DNA from: Cyclaneusma minus
Taxonomy: Eukaryota > Ascomycota > Leotiomycetes > Marthamycetales > Marthamycetaceae
Direction of reading: 5' to 3'
Length of the DNA stretch: 64,000 nt
Assembly (NCBI GenBank): GCA_037179335.1
Contig: JAKZHN010000037.1
Span: forward strand, 285,387 to 349,386
Each line of letters starts with the position of its first letter. Position 1 is the stretch's first letter. The notes below the pieces were generated by a model, which saw only the letters and a program-made list of their open reading frames with translations, was not told where the DNA came from and did not search any database. Below are positions 37,223 through 48,219 of this stretch, piece after piece. The position numbers were made by a program, and so were the translations under genes.

Positions 37223-38793
37223 ATGGCGTCTGAAGACCCCTGCCACCATGGCCATCTCGAGACCCCCCCAATCATTGCATTGAAACGCGCCGCATGCTAC
37301 TCCTGCTGGGAGGTGCCCGACACGCTCCAGCTCAGCCGATGCGATGCTTGCAAGTCGGTCTCATACTGCTCAAAGGCATGCCAAACCACAGACTGGAAAC
37401 ACCACAAGGAGATTTGCAAGGCGCTTCAAGACGTGCACACTGGCAAGCAGGAGGTCTATAAGAGCCCGGCTGGCAGAACCTGGAAGGATTATAAGAAGGA
37501 AAGGGTAAGTACTTACAATCCCACTGGCTCAGGCCTCTCCAAAAGGCGCAAACTGGTTCTGATACCCCTCGCAGAGGAACGAAGTTGGATCCGTGCTGGT
37601 CATACGCCCAGGATCGCAAGCCGTCGATAGACTGTTTCGGTATGATATGCAATGATCATGTTATCTACCCAGTTTGGTATTAGAGAACCAGCTAAGCCAA
37701 TCGCGCTATTAGGTTCGAACCGTATTGCTGTCACTGCTACAGAGATGAATTTCAACTCGCAAAGGGGATGGAGCTGAGCGTCTGCCCGGACTGCCGTCTC
37801 ACCTCATTCTGTCCTGACTGCCCGCAAACCCATCCATCGCAAACCCATTCGCCACAAAGCCATCCGCCACAAATCCACCCTTCATCTGAATGTACCGTCT
37901 TGCAAAATATCGTATATGATCAGCGGGTCATAAGGGATCTTCGGCGGCAACATGGCAAAAGCACGATCCCACCCGGTCTCACCCTGCACCCTCCGAAGCA
38001 ATATGTTCCACTCTCCTCTGTAAAGGACTGGTACGACTATTACACAAAACTCGTAGGCTACTCCCAATTCAATTCTGAGATCGACCGAGATATAAAGATC
38101 GTATCCGAGAAACCCGACGATGTGACACGATTGTTCGTCGGGTATTTGAGATTGAGTACCATTATATCAACATACCCGCTCACCTTACTCGCAGCTCTGG
38201 AGGCGACAATTCCTGATATCAGCTCTCGCAACTCCATCAAAATTGACATCATAGGTGCATCCGGGCAGGAACTGTCGTTAGTAGCACAACTTGAGGAGCT
38301 GCTACACCGTCTCCCATCGCTGAAAGCGCTTCACATAGCGCATATAGGCTTAAATAAGAGTTTACCGGATGAATCAACTCCCAAACGGATCAAGACCTGC
38401 CCCGAATGCACCAAGATGGGAAAGTCGATAGAATCGAGCGCCTGGAGAGGTAAATATCACAGATATGCCCGCACCCACCAAACGCCAGTCCTCGCAGCAG
38501 CCTTCCATTCAGGTTTCGTGGTTGCCGATCCAAAAGACTGGTACCCAACTATCAAATATATTGCAAACGCTTCGCATCCGACAGTTTTTACTTCTTTCAG
38601 TGAGTTGGAAGTGAAACTGGAGATGAAGGCCTGGGCTAAGCTCGGGGCTAGGCTGGTGAAAGAGCCTGAAATCAATCCGTGGAGATCGATCTGTCCAACG
38701 CTCAGCTGCTGGGCAGGGGTGAAGCCAAATGATGTCTTTTACAGGAATGGGTTGTGGTATGTCGTCGGAGGGAAAGCGAACGGCGATTCGTGA
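37223..38793 (+). CDS. MYND zinc-finger protein, Mss51-like
   Basis: Three exons, 37223-37504, 37575-37639 and 37713-38793, give 475 aa. The middle 65-base exon is inferred because it alone restores frame, joining KER to RNEVGSVLVIRPGSQAVDRL and then RFEPYCCHCYRDE. All eight MYND ligands are present: C25, C28, C40, C43, C49, C53, H61 and C65. After a second Cys-rich stretch (CCHCYRDE..CPDCRLTSFCPDC) comes a long alpha/beta region with Trp- and Pro-containing motifs (VKDWYDYY, AWRGKYHRYA, FNSEIDRD). This order of MYND plus C-terminal domain is that of the Mss51-like fungal family. Yeast Mss51 controls COX1 mRNA translation in mitochondria, but many fungal relatives lack a targeting sequence, as here, so that role is not assumed. 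A THPSQTHSPQSHPPQIHPS repeat lies at about 145-163. Confidence 0.8.
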
Positions 38794-40035
38794 TCCCGGA
38801 TCGACGGTCGACGACTAAGCCATGCGACTCTTTGAGCAATTTCAATTTTGCATTCTTTCCCCTGGTACCTACGATTCTTATCAACTACTCCTCGGCGTTC
38901 GAAAATGTTCTGCTTGCCTCCAGCCTGCTGAAAAAGCTTGAGCTACATCTTTTGTACTGCCAAGCTGTTTTCATTGGTAGGCAGTGTCTCTGATGGCGAA
39001 AGAACGATGGACCGAAAACTCTTAGAAGCCAAGAAACTTATAAGATTGTTCAGTGGATTTTGGAATGCTGGAACGCATGCGATTCGCCATAGCTGCTGTT
39101 CTGATACGTTTCAGGGGCCACGAGCTGAGGTAGCCTTTCTTGCGCTGCAGTATTTTTTCTTAGCAAGAGGCGTTGAGGGCCGCGAGCTCTCTTCTCGGTC
39201 TTTTGCTCGGTTGATGAAATGGGGGACCATAGCCACTCCATGTATTGTCTTTGTCGATTAGTGCCTAAGATAATAGACAAGTGAAGCCCCTGATCCCGAA
39301 ATATTGAGACTGGCCGTGCTATGGATTATCGACGTGGGCGAAACGGAAAGGACGTCGTCGGTTGACGTCGCAAGCGGAACGGCTGTGTCCGGCCATTCTT
39401 GTTTTCGGGGATTTCGGCCTCCGTTATTCCGAAAGTGGTGGCTAAGCGAAAGTAGTCTCCGGCCCTTCGGCTCGCGCCGCATGCGGAACCTTCAACACCA
39501 GACGTCCTCGGTCCTACAATCATCAAAGCTGCAAAAACACTATCGCCATTATATCCGCCCTTGAAGCTGCCGCCTTCCTCTGATCCGTTTAGGGAGCCGA
39601 ATGGCGAAAGGCTTTCGTAAGACATGTCGCAAATCGAGGCTCCTTGACTGGGCGTCGGGTGCACCTCAAACACGTCGCAGCATTTTCGCCTTGAGCCATC
39701 AAGATAAAGTACTGTGCATATGTATCGAGACTCGACTCGGAGTCAAACAATCATCAGGAATCTGTACAGCAAGACTAAGTTTTCAAGTTCGTTTACCTTG
39801 CCCACTGAAGGCCCAGATGCTTTCACCATTTCCATGTTCAGCCTTTCTTTCTTGTTTGCGTTGCATTCCGTTTGTCTACTGCTCGCTTTCTTTGTCGCCC
39901 GCTGTACGCTTTCGTCCAAATCGAGTATCGCATTCGTCTTTGTTCCTTTATAGACACTTCCAAACCACTCTTCAAATTATTCTCCAACTTGGCCATCCTA
40001 CACGCGTGCCCGACTAGGTGCTCTACATCGTCATC
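38794..40035. other. intergenic
   Basis: No gene recognised in 1.24 kb. Open frames are short and unrelated to known families. The T- and C-rich stretch 39800-40030 should be the leader of the next gene. Confidence 0.5.
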
Positions 40036-43000
40036 ATGTCTCCCACTCTTGTCAGAACCAGAGGCAGGCGTCGAGCCAAGACCGTCACCCAGGAGAGGAA
40101 GAAGGTGACTACCGAAGACTACGCAAACTGGCAGCTCAAACATCCTCATTATGCGGCCTTGGACGAATTCATCCGCTGGGACGAGTCGCAGGACGGTGGC
40201 AAAGCTCCCCGCCGAAACAACCTCTTGCGACATCTCGACAATGTATATACCCACGAGGGAAGGGGCCCCTCGCTCTTGAAGCACATTCTTCGCATGGTAG
40301 GCTGAAAACCCGTGATCTGGGCGGCTTAGATGCTAATGCACCTTGATAGTGTGACAAGCACACAATTGCTCTGTGTCGTCAAGTCAGCCGGGAAGTTGGA
40401 GCGGTCGCCACGAAGCTGTTTGCTCAATCGCTGACAGTACGTTGGGACTCGTTCTACGTTAATGAAGAGCTCAAAACCAAATATGAGAGCAAACTACTCC
40501 GATTTGTGAACGCTCTCAACGCCAATGCAGCCCCGGCTGCAGACAAAACCTCTCGGCCCCTTGCACCCTACTTCATAAAACCCGAATACATTGAAGAGAT
40601 CGAATTCCGGCCTGACGAGCGTTACCGGTACAGGTTGGAATGGCTCATGCATCATTATGCAAGCGCGCTGAAGAATCAGGAGAAAGCAGAACCCACCAAA
40701 GAACATCTCAAGTGGATTAATGAAACAGCCAAAGACCTCGCGAAAAAGGAGGTAGACGGGATTTATGCGCTGGACACGGAGGCCGTGGAGGAGGCTTGGT
40801 ACAAGACTCTTCACCTGGTTCAGTCTCTTTTGCATCTGAAATCTTTCAAGTACGCCACTTTGCAAATCCCATTTTCCCACTTTTGACCAGAGGTTGACTA
40901 ACAGTTTCTAGATTCGCAGGAAGGACCGCTATTCCGGATGCGCTTTTCCAGGTCCTTGCCAAGAAAGGGACTCTTGCAAAGATTGATGTTGCCATTTTTG
41001 ACATGCCCCTCCAGAACACTTATAACTTCAAACCTGTTGGGGAGGACAAGAGGAAGGCACTCGACATTTACAAACTGGGCATTTTCGAGCGCGAGAATTT
41101 GAGAATTGGCCGTGAATGCGAGGTCCATATCGACATCAAAGTCAAGAAAAACGCTCACCTGTATGCTGCTTTGAGGCTTCTCTCCAAGACTTGTCCCATT
41201 GTTGAGTCCTTGAAGATCGACAGATCCGTCTCCACGCCCAACAATGATAGCGAGCTGCAAGGAGGAGCCGTTTTTCCTCCCAAGGTCCGAGGAGATGACG
41301 GTACACTCAAAACCCTAGGACCTACGGATGCTCCAAAACTAGAGGTGCGAAAATTGACTCTAGTCAAAAGCGACAAATTCGCCCAATACTACATTCTGGG
41401 CATCAACGCTCTGGCTCTGCAAGAGCTCACGCTTGTGGACTGCATGTACACCCAGCATGTCTTGGAGCGATTTGTCAGGAGTGCAAAGAGGTTGCAGTGC
41501 TTCACTGCCGTCATGAACAACTCTCCGACGTTGCCCAAGCAATTTTCACAGCCGTTTGTGATAGACAGCCACAGGCCCGTAAATGTGTCGAAGAGGAGAT
41601 TTGAACTCTGGATGAAAGACCAGCGCGACATCTTCGACTTCCTGAGAGCTGGGCAGTTCCATCTGAGAGCCTTGAATATCGAGGGTGATTTTGCTGAACG
41701 CCCTCACATTCGAGCCCCAACCCAAAACAGTCTCTTGACCCCTGACCTGTTCTTTGCTATCCAGGCCCATCTCAAGACGCTTCGTCAGCTCTGTGTCTAC
41801 AACAAAGGAGTAGATCTGACATTTGAAGAGTTCCAGGATATTGGAAGACTGGGTGCTGATCTCAAGGATCTGAGAGTTGTTTGCCGCATGGGTGATCACT
41901 GGTACCAGAACGAGACCTATAAGAATGAAGGTCTGGCTTGGAGATTACGTGTTGGCCTGAAAGCCTTTGCTCAGCACAAATCGCTCGAATCTTTCTCGAT
42001 TCTCAAGTCCAACCCTTCTGGAATTCTGAGACCAATGTTCAACGGTCAATTCAGAAAGAACCACAACCGTGTCGCTCGCAAGAGATGCCTCAGAGCCGTG
42101 CGCGAAGCTCGACGCGCTGGTGTTCCACTGCGTCTCTTCTCTTATATGGACGACAGAGTCGCTGAAGGGGCCCCGGGTCTAGATGAACACTTCTCCGATG
42201 TCTATTTCTACTGGGATTGCCTTGAGGATCCTCCTGACCTAAAGCTCACTGCCAAGGACAAATTCAAGAACTATGTGCCTGGCAAGGGTGAATCCTATCG
42301 CTTGGCTCCCGACTACCATGAGACATGCGATCTGGAGCGTTTCACTAAGAAGCACGACGAGTTGATGAAAGAGATGGACATCAATCAGCCCCGACCCAGC
42401 CACTGCGAGAATGTGCGGAAGCGCAAAGCTCACGATGAGCTCCACACGCGCAGGGTGAAGCGTCGCGCCTACGACCAGAACGTGTTCACGGGTGCAACTC
42501 TAGGCCCACCGGCGGGACAGAATCCTATTGACGAGTCTCATCATTCTCCTTACGATATTGACGAAGATGCCGAGCCATTGCCCACACCACCCTCGATGCT
42601 GCTGGGAGGAGAAAACAAAGACCCGGTTGGCAGGAATGGCATAATCTTACAAATCAATAACAAGCAATACGTCTCAGGCTTCGACGGCCGCCCATTGTTG
42701 TTGAGAGAGCGAGGCTTCCCGACCCGAGCTGAAATCGATGAGGCGTTACGCAAGGAAGAGGAGGCGAAACGACTTGCCACTCAGATCATGATGATGGAAG
42801 ATAACCGCACCTTCTTCGCAGTCCGAGCAGAGGGTGACGACGCCCGAGTGATCGGTTCCCTCGAACTTGGATGGGAAGGCGAGAACGCCGATGGTGTCGC
42901 CGATGAAGCCCCTCCTGCATTGAAATTCCTCAAATCCATGGAAAACCAGTTAACCCGACCATCTACCCCCCAGTCATCTCCACGGTCCTCTCCCAAGGGC

Positions 43001-43963
43001 CCTCCCAAGCCCGGCGAAGGCAAGCCCCTCGGCGGCCTCTTACCCGAGGCCACCCCCATCTACAGGTCGCCCGCCAGTACCAGGGCACCCGCCCAAGTCT
43101 ACACTCCCCGCGGCACTAGAGTGCAACGCAGCCCCGCAGCTCCTGGGTCAACCACAAAACGCACCCCCAAATCCACCGCCGGTGGGTCACCCATCCAAAA
43201 AGCCGCAACCATGGCTGGCCGCCGCAGCCACACTCCTTCCCCCATCACCACCGAAAACCCCGCAAACACCGATGCACCTTGGGCGCCACAGACATCACGA
43301 CCACCACAGATCATCGTCCAGCCGCCTACGGAAACTACGACGCAGGGCGCCACTACGTCACCCGCCAAGCCAGGCGATGATGCTCCCCCTGCGCCTTCGC
43401 CTAAGGGTTTGCTAAGCCCCGTTTCGGCTGGCCTCCAGACTCTGATCAAGCTTGCCGCCGCGGGCACAAAGGGCTACAAGCAGCAGCTTCCTACGCCTGA
43501 AACGACTAACGAGGAACGCCATTCTTCTCCAGAGCAAAGATCAACTGTTTCCCCCAACGAGGAAGGGGCTACTGACAACAATACCACCGAGCAAGTGGCA
43601 ACCGACGACAACGGCTACGCGACCAAGACGAACAAGGCCAGATCGCCCAAGAAGATTGTCGCGCCAGAGAATGTGATTACTTTTACCGCGCCGAAGGAGG
43701 CGGAGGAGGAGGAGGAGCAGGAGAGGCCGGAGACTCCCCCCGTGCCCGCCACCGCGAGGATTCCGGGGACGCCGGGAACGGCTTCTATCGGGATGCCGGC
43801 TACTGGGATGCAGATGATGCACCTTGGGGAGGAAACGGGTGAGGTGGTGACGGAGGAGGGTGAGGATGAGATGGGGTTCGGGAGGTGGGCTTGGGAGTTT
43901 TTGAAGGGGCCGAGTGAGTTGAGGCAGCATAGGAGGCCTTGGGAGAAGAAGGAGAGGAAGTGA
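40036..43963 (+). CDS. large F-box-like protein with disordered C-terminus
   Basis: Exons 40036-40296, 40350-40849 and 40912-43963 give 1270 aa. Residues about 80-110 (LLKHILRMCDKHTIALCRQVSREVGAVATKLF) look like an F-box, with the usual Leu and Arg spacing, though weak. Residues about 300-750 form an alpha/beta region in which LRALNIEGDF, LQELTLVDC and VRKLTLVKS-type strands recur, suggesting irregular leucine-rich repeats. The last ~450 residues are rich in Pro, Ser, Thr and Glu with many SP and TP sites and an acidic EEEEEQE run, then a hydrophobic-charged end (WAWEFLKGPSELRQHRRPW). If the F-box is real, the product would be a substrate receptor of an SCF ubiquitin ligase. I do not know a named orthologue. 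The first intron uses GTAGGC, the second GTACGC. Confidence 0.75.
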
Positions 43964-45347
43964 GGTTGATGATGAGAAGGATGGGTAGAGGGATGTGGGG
44001 ATGTCTGGGATGTCATTCTTTTGAGATGTTTTTCTTTTGTTTTGTGCGCTGGGCTTTGAGAGGCGTTGATGGGGGTCTGTCTTTTGACTAATTATAAAAA
44101 CTTGGAAGACGTCTTAATAGCTAGAGTGAGGAGGTGGTTTTAGATCTAGTTATCTCAATTTCATGCTTTTGATATAAAATTTGCAAATCCCATGCGCTTG
44201 TGTTGTGTGTTGAAGATGTTGAGCAGAACGTAGGGAGGGCGCATATTGGTCATTGGACTGTCCCCTGACATTTGTCAAACCGTCGATCCTGCCCACCCAC
44301 TTTCAGGCTTTCAGGCTTTCAGCCTTCAGGATATCGGAATAGCGAGTTTATGGCATAGTGTCACGAGATATAGCAATACAACCAACATTTTCGTAATCTG
44401 TCCGAAATTTCCAAGCTATTGGTATTCGTCTTGTGTTTTTTGTCGATGTGCGACAAAACGGCTTTTTTGAGGTGGAAATTGCTGGATTGGGTCTAGCGCC
44501 CTTACATATATATATATTATCTCGCTTGGAGAAAACCCGGTGCGCAAGGAAGCGGAGCCGAAGCGGTGGATGAAAGTGGTGGTAGGATGGTTCTTGCACC
44601 TACTCTTCTGCCGGACTAAGCGACTCGCGATCTGTCGCAAGGAGGAAGATGTGAACTTGCCGAATGTGGTATAAACCTAGCCAGACAACGCTTTGTCAAT
44701 TCTTTTGTAGCATGTCGACAAGTTCACATACCCCTTTTTGAAATCTATATATAGCAAGGGTTCTAATTCGCATCGCTCGTCTCTCGCTTGCCTATTTACC
44801 ACATCTAGGTCTCTCTTCGGTGCACCTAAGAAGCCTAGGTATACCGAGTCTCGCGCACTTGGGATCTTTGAATATAAAAATTGGTTTACAGCTTCGTGTC
44901 ACAAGTTATAAAAATATAATTGGCATATTCGTAATCTCTGGGAAATTTCCAGTCGATTGGTATACGGTGCGCATTTTTGTCGACGTGCAACAAAACCATT
45001 CTTTTCTATTTCCTATTATACACATGCCAGACGTCTGATTGGCGGGCTCTTTTCGTATATTCTTGGTTCGGTGGGGATTAAGTGGACCAGTGGGCGCAAA
45101 ATCAGGTTGGCGGAGCGGCAGCGCAGTCCCATGTCTCTCCCAAGCTTGGGTCACTTGCGCACTCAACTTCACTTCTCACGTCACTTCAACACACACATCA
45201 CATAAATAACACGCGCTCGTATCCCCATTGATTTTGCGTCCTAAAAACCATCGCATTCCTCAGGAAGAATACATCGCATGCCCTGCGCAAACCTCCACCA
45301 ACTTCCCACGCCCAGCTGCGCATCCGTCACCATGGCATTCGCGTCCT
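43964..45347. other. intergenic with a diverged tandem duplication
   Basis: It lies between the F-box-like gene and the minus-strand beta-flanking gene, so two 3' ends face each other. The main content is a duplicated ~130-bp block listed separately. No gene seen. Confidence 0.5.
44350..45015 (+). repeat. two diverged copies of a ~130-bp block, 535 bp apart
   Basis: Copy 1 (about 44355-44480) and copy 2 (about 44890-45015) share GTGTCACRAG, TATTCGTAATCT, GAAATTTCCA, ATTGGTAT, TTTTTGTCGA and GTGCRACAAAAC in the same order with near-equal spacing. Neither has coding capacity. The period is about 535 bp. Confidence 0.65.
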
Positions 45348-46663
45348 CTAAAGGAACTTACTCGCCATACTCATCAAGCCACCCAATCCACTCGAGCCTC
45401 CCGAGCTTCCTCCACTCAGCTGATTCTTCATATACATCTTCAGCGCCATCTCGCCCGCCTTCTGCACCACGCTCTCCTTGGACGCGCTACTTTCCACATT
45501 TCCCTGGCCACTCTGCTGATCAAACAGCTTACTGGCCTGCGCCATCGCCATGCCAATGAACTGGTTCTGGCTGCCCGAGCTTTGCTGCGCACTAGCATTA
45601 CCACCAGAGCCGCCGGTGAACATCTTCAGCGCCTGCATGGCGGCAGCGGCGCCCATGTTGCTGTTAGAAGCGGGCTGTTGGCCAGAGCCGTTGTTACCGT
45701 AAAACTGCTTGTGAGCCTCCACGGCGTGATCCTCGTCAACTTCGCCCTGGGCAATGGACTCCTTGTTGCCGGTCAGGTGGGAGAGGACGGAGGAGAAAAT
45801 GCTGCTGTCGCCGGAGTCGCCGGCGTGCTCGGAGGCGTGCCGGGCGGCACTGGACATGTCATCGGAGTAGCCGGTGGCCTGGCCTTGGCCGTGCGATTGC
45901 TGCTGGTGGCGGCCTGGAAACGGTTAGTTGGGGGTTTCATGGTAATTGGGGATCTATGAACCACGCCCTCCTCCCACGCTTCTCAGGAGAAATATCTCCC
46001 GAGAAGAGCTTGGGAAGAGAGGGCGAAAGGCCCTTGATTATTGTGGAGCTTGGTATTTGGAATGAACGCGTGGGAGGAGATGAAGGATGAAGTGGATCTG
46101 GTGGGACGAAGATCAGGTGAAATTTGGTGGGTTTGGTAGGACGAGGGCGCTGTGGCAGGTGGTATGCGAATGGGTGAGACGTGGGACTGAACTGACCTTC
46201 TTGGTAGTCTCCTCCGCCGCCGCCGCTGTAGCCTCCGCTTTGTTGCTGGCCATAGCCTCCGCCGCCGCGACCTGGTTGTTGGGAGACAGGTTAGTGATTA
46301 TTCTCCTTATGTGTCTCAACAAAGTTCCTCTCTTCGGCATCGAAGTTTCTCTTTTCAGCGTCGATGTTCGTCTTTTGGGGATCGAAGCCGGTGGACGCCG
46401 TTGACCCTCAACGCCGCTGATCTTCTCCGCGAGGATGTCAAGACTCACCCTCTTGCTCATAACGGCCCTCATTGCCGCCGCCATAGCCTCCCTGCTGCTG
46501 TCCATATCCGCCGCGACCTGAACATCTCAAGTCAGCATGAGTTCAAGCTGGCTCGCTGCCTCGCACAGTTTCGCATTTCCCTCGTCATACCTTCTTGCTC
46601 ATCTCTTCCTCCTCCGCCGTAGCCTCCACCGTTGCCGCCCTGGTAGTATTCGTCTCTGGACAT
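45348..46663 (-). CDS. glycine-rich beta-flanking protein (DUF7721-like)
   Basis: Four exons on the minus strand: 46663-46591, 46517-46449, 46271-46197 and 45913-45348, giving 260 aa. The first three encode RGG-type Gly/Tyr/Gln-rich modules (MSRDEYYQGG, GRGGYGQQQGGYGGG, GRGGGGYGQQQSGGYSGGG), each ending in a QE-G at a phase-1 intron. The last exon holds the conserved domain: HASEHAGDSGDSSIFSSVLSH, NKESIAQGEVDEDHAVEAHKQFYG, AAAAMQALKMFTGG, and ASKLFDQQSGQGNVESSASKESVVQKAGEMALKMYMK. This architecture is that of fungal proteins annotated as beta-flanking protein; function is not established. The Gly-Tyr-rich head resembles low-complexity domains of RNA-binding proteins. The third donor is GTCAGT. 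Exons 2 and 3 appear to be duplicates. Confidence 0.85.
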
Positions 46664-48219
46664 GGTGGTGGTGGTTGATTTCTTCTTCTACGGGGCAATT
46701 AGCTTCATTCTGCAGGCGGCCGGTTTGTGACCACAGCTTCATTTAAACTGCCGATCCCAGAGGTCGGGGCGAGAGTAAGACACTTACTGAGGTACTGACG
46801 GGTTTGAAGCTATTTGCAGATGCTGTCTTGTTGTACTTGCGAGTTTGGTGAAAGGAACTGGAGGGGAAGAGGGTTTGGAGCTTGAAGAAGAGAGTTGAGC
46901 TGGTCGAAGTGGGGTGGTGTGGCGGTGTTACATGCTTGTAACGCCAAGCAAAAACGGTGACGCTGCTGTGGTGGGGTTGCCTGCCTCTCCGCGAATCAAC
47001 GGGTGCATGTGCGATTTAGGTCCAGGGTCGGCGTCAACCATCGTCAACCATCGTCAACCATCCCGGCGGGAGATCGTCGTCTGAAAGTCAACCTGGTTCT
47101 TCGACTTGGTGCCTGCGCCGATGGCTGAGTTCTACAACAGTTCTACATATCGTGGTCACTTTTCAACGCCAACTCGACATCTCCATCACGTTTCACGGAT
47201 GACCTCGGCCTTATATCTTCTTTAGTCCCCATCTCCCTTCCAAAATCAAACACTCCTTTTCGCCAGCCCGGATCCGCGTCATGAAGCAGGCAATTATGCG
47301 AGAACGTTGGTACCCGTGGCCGAGTAGTGACTCGATCATGCACTTGTGCGGCATCAACAGCAGAGGATCATTGGGCTGCCGGCGCCCGAGCGTGGCCATC
47401 GTCCATCGTACATTATAGCCATGAGGATGCATATTATTATCGTGGCTATCCTCCGCTGCACATCAGCCTCACTGCCCGATCAAGCACCGCCGTCAGACCA
47501 CCACTGCGGAGCTTGGAGCGTGCTGGGCGAGCTTGATCACGGCCTTCGGGCAACATGTCTCGCGGAAGTGAACTTGATACATCATACACTCGGGTGGAGG
47601 GCTATTGGGCGAACCACTACTTGCCCGATGTTGGTAGTCGCCGATTTGTCAAACAATGTTGCTCCTTCTTCCGATTGACCGGCTTGCCTCGTTCATGCTC
47701 CGCGTAGGATACCAACTTCCTGGTTTCCGGGAAGGGTTCCTGCTCGATCCAGGAAGGGCACAGGAAGCACACTGCCTCGTCACCCGCATCATGAACCTCA
47801 TCCGCTCTTTGCCCCGTCTTTTCATTTCAAATCAATCGTTCCGGCATTAGGAGCCGTGAAAGTTTCTGGACGCTCTTTTGGAATCCATCCTTTCTCGTAG
47901 ACACTCTCTTGGTTGTTTCCGCTAGCCCATCCGATATCTCGAGGACTCATCCCCGTCCGATATCTTGAAGGCCCATCCCCGTCCTGCTTCACTCTTTGCA
48001 ACCCACACGTGTACCTTTCACCACGTTCGTCTCTCCACGTTCTTCTTCCCCACACTTTCGTCTCCGGACGTTGTTCTCGTGACTGGCTCCTTTCTCACGC
48101 CCACCCTTTTCCGTCACGCCCACACCTTGTTCTCAATCACAGGGTCCTTTCTTCCGCCCATTGTTCTCCTCCACGTCCCGAAGCCCTTCTCGCCCACACA
48201 GTCTTTTCTCGTGCTGATC
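46664..48219. promoter_or_regulatory. divergent promoter region
   Basis: It separates the starts of the beta-flanking gene (minus) and the MFS exporter (plus). It has three head-to-tail copies of GTCAACCATC near 47033-47062 and a doubled 30-bp TCCGATATCTYGA block near 47930-47990. The stretch 47990-48200 is CT-rich, as expected of a leader. No gene seen. Confidence 0.4.

Noticed and set aside
37680..37730. A GGTTCGAACC sequence like a tRNA T-arm
   Set aside because: It spans the intron-exon border of the MYND gene, and no acceptor stem or anticodon arm can be drawn around it.
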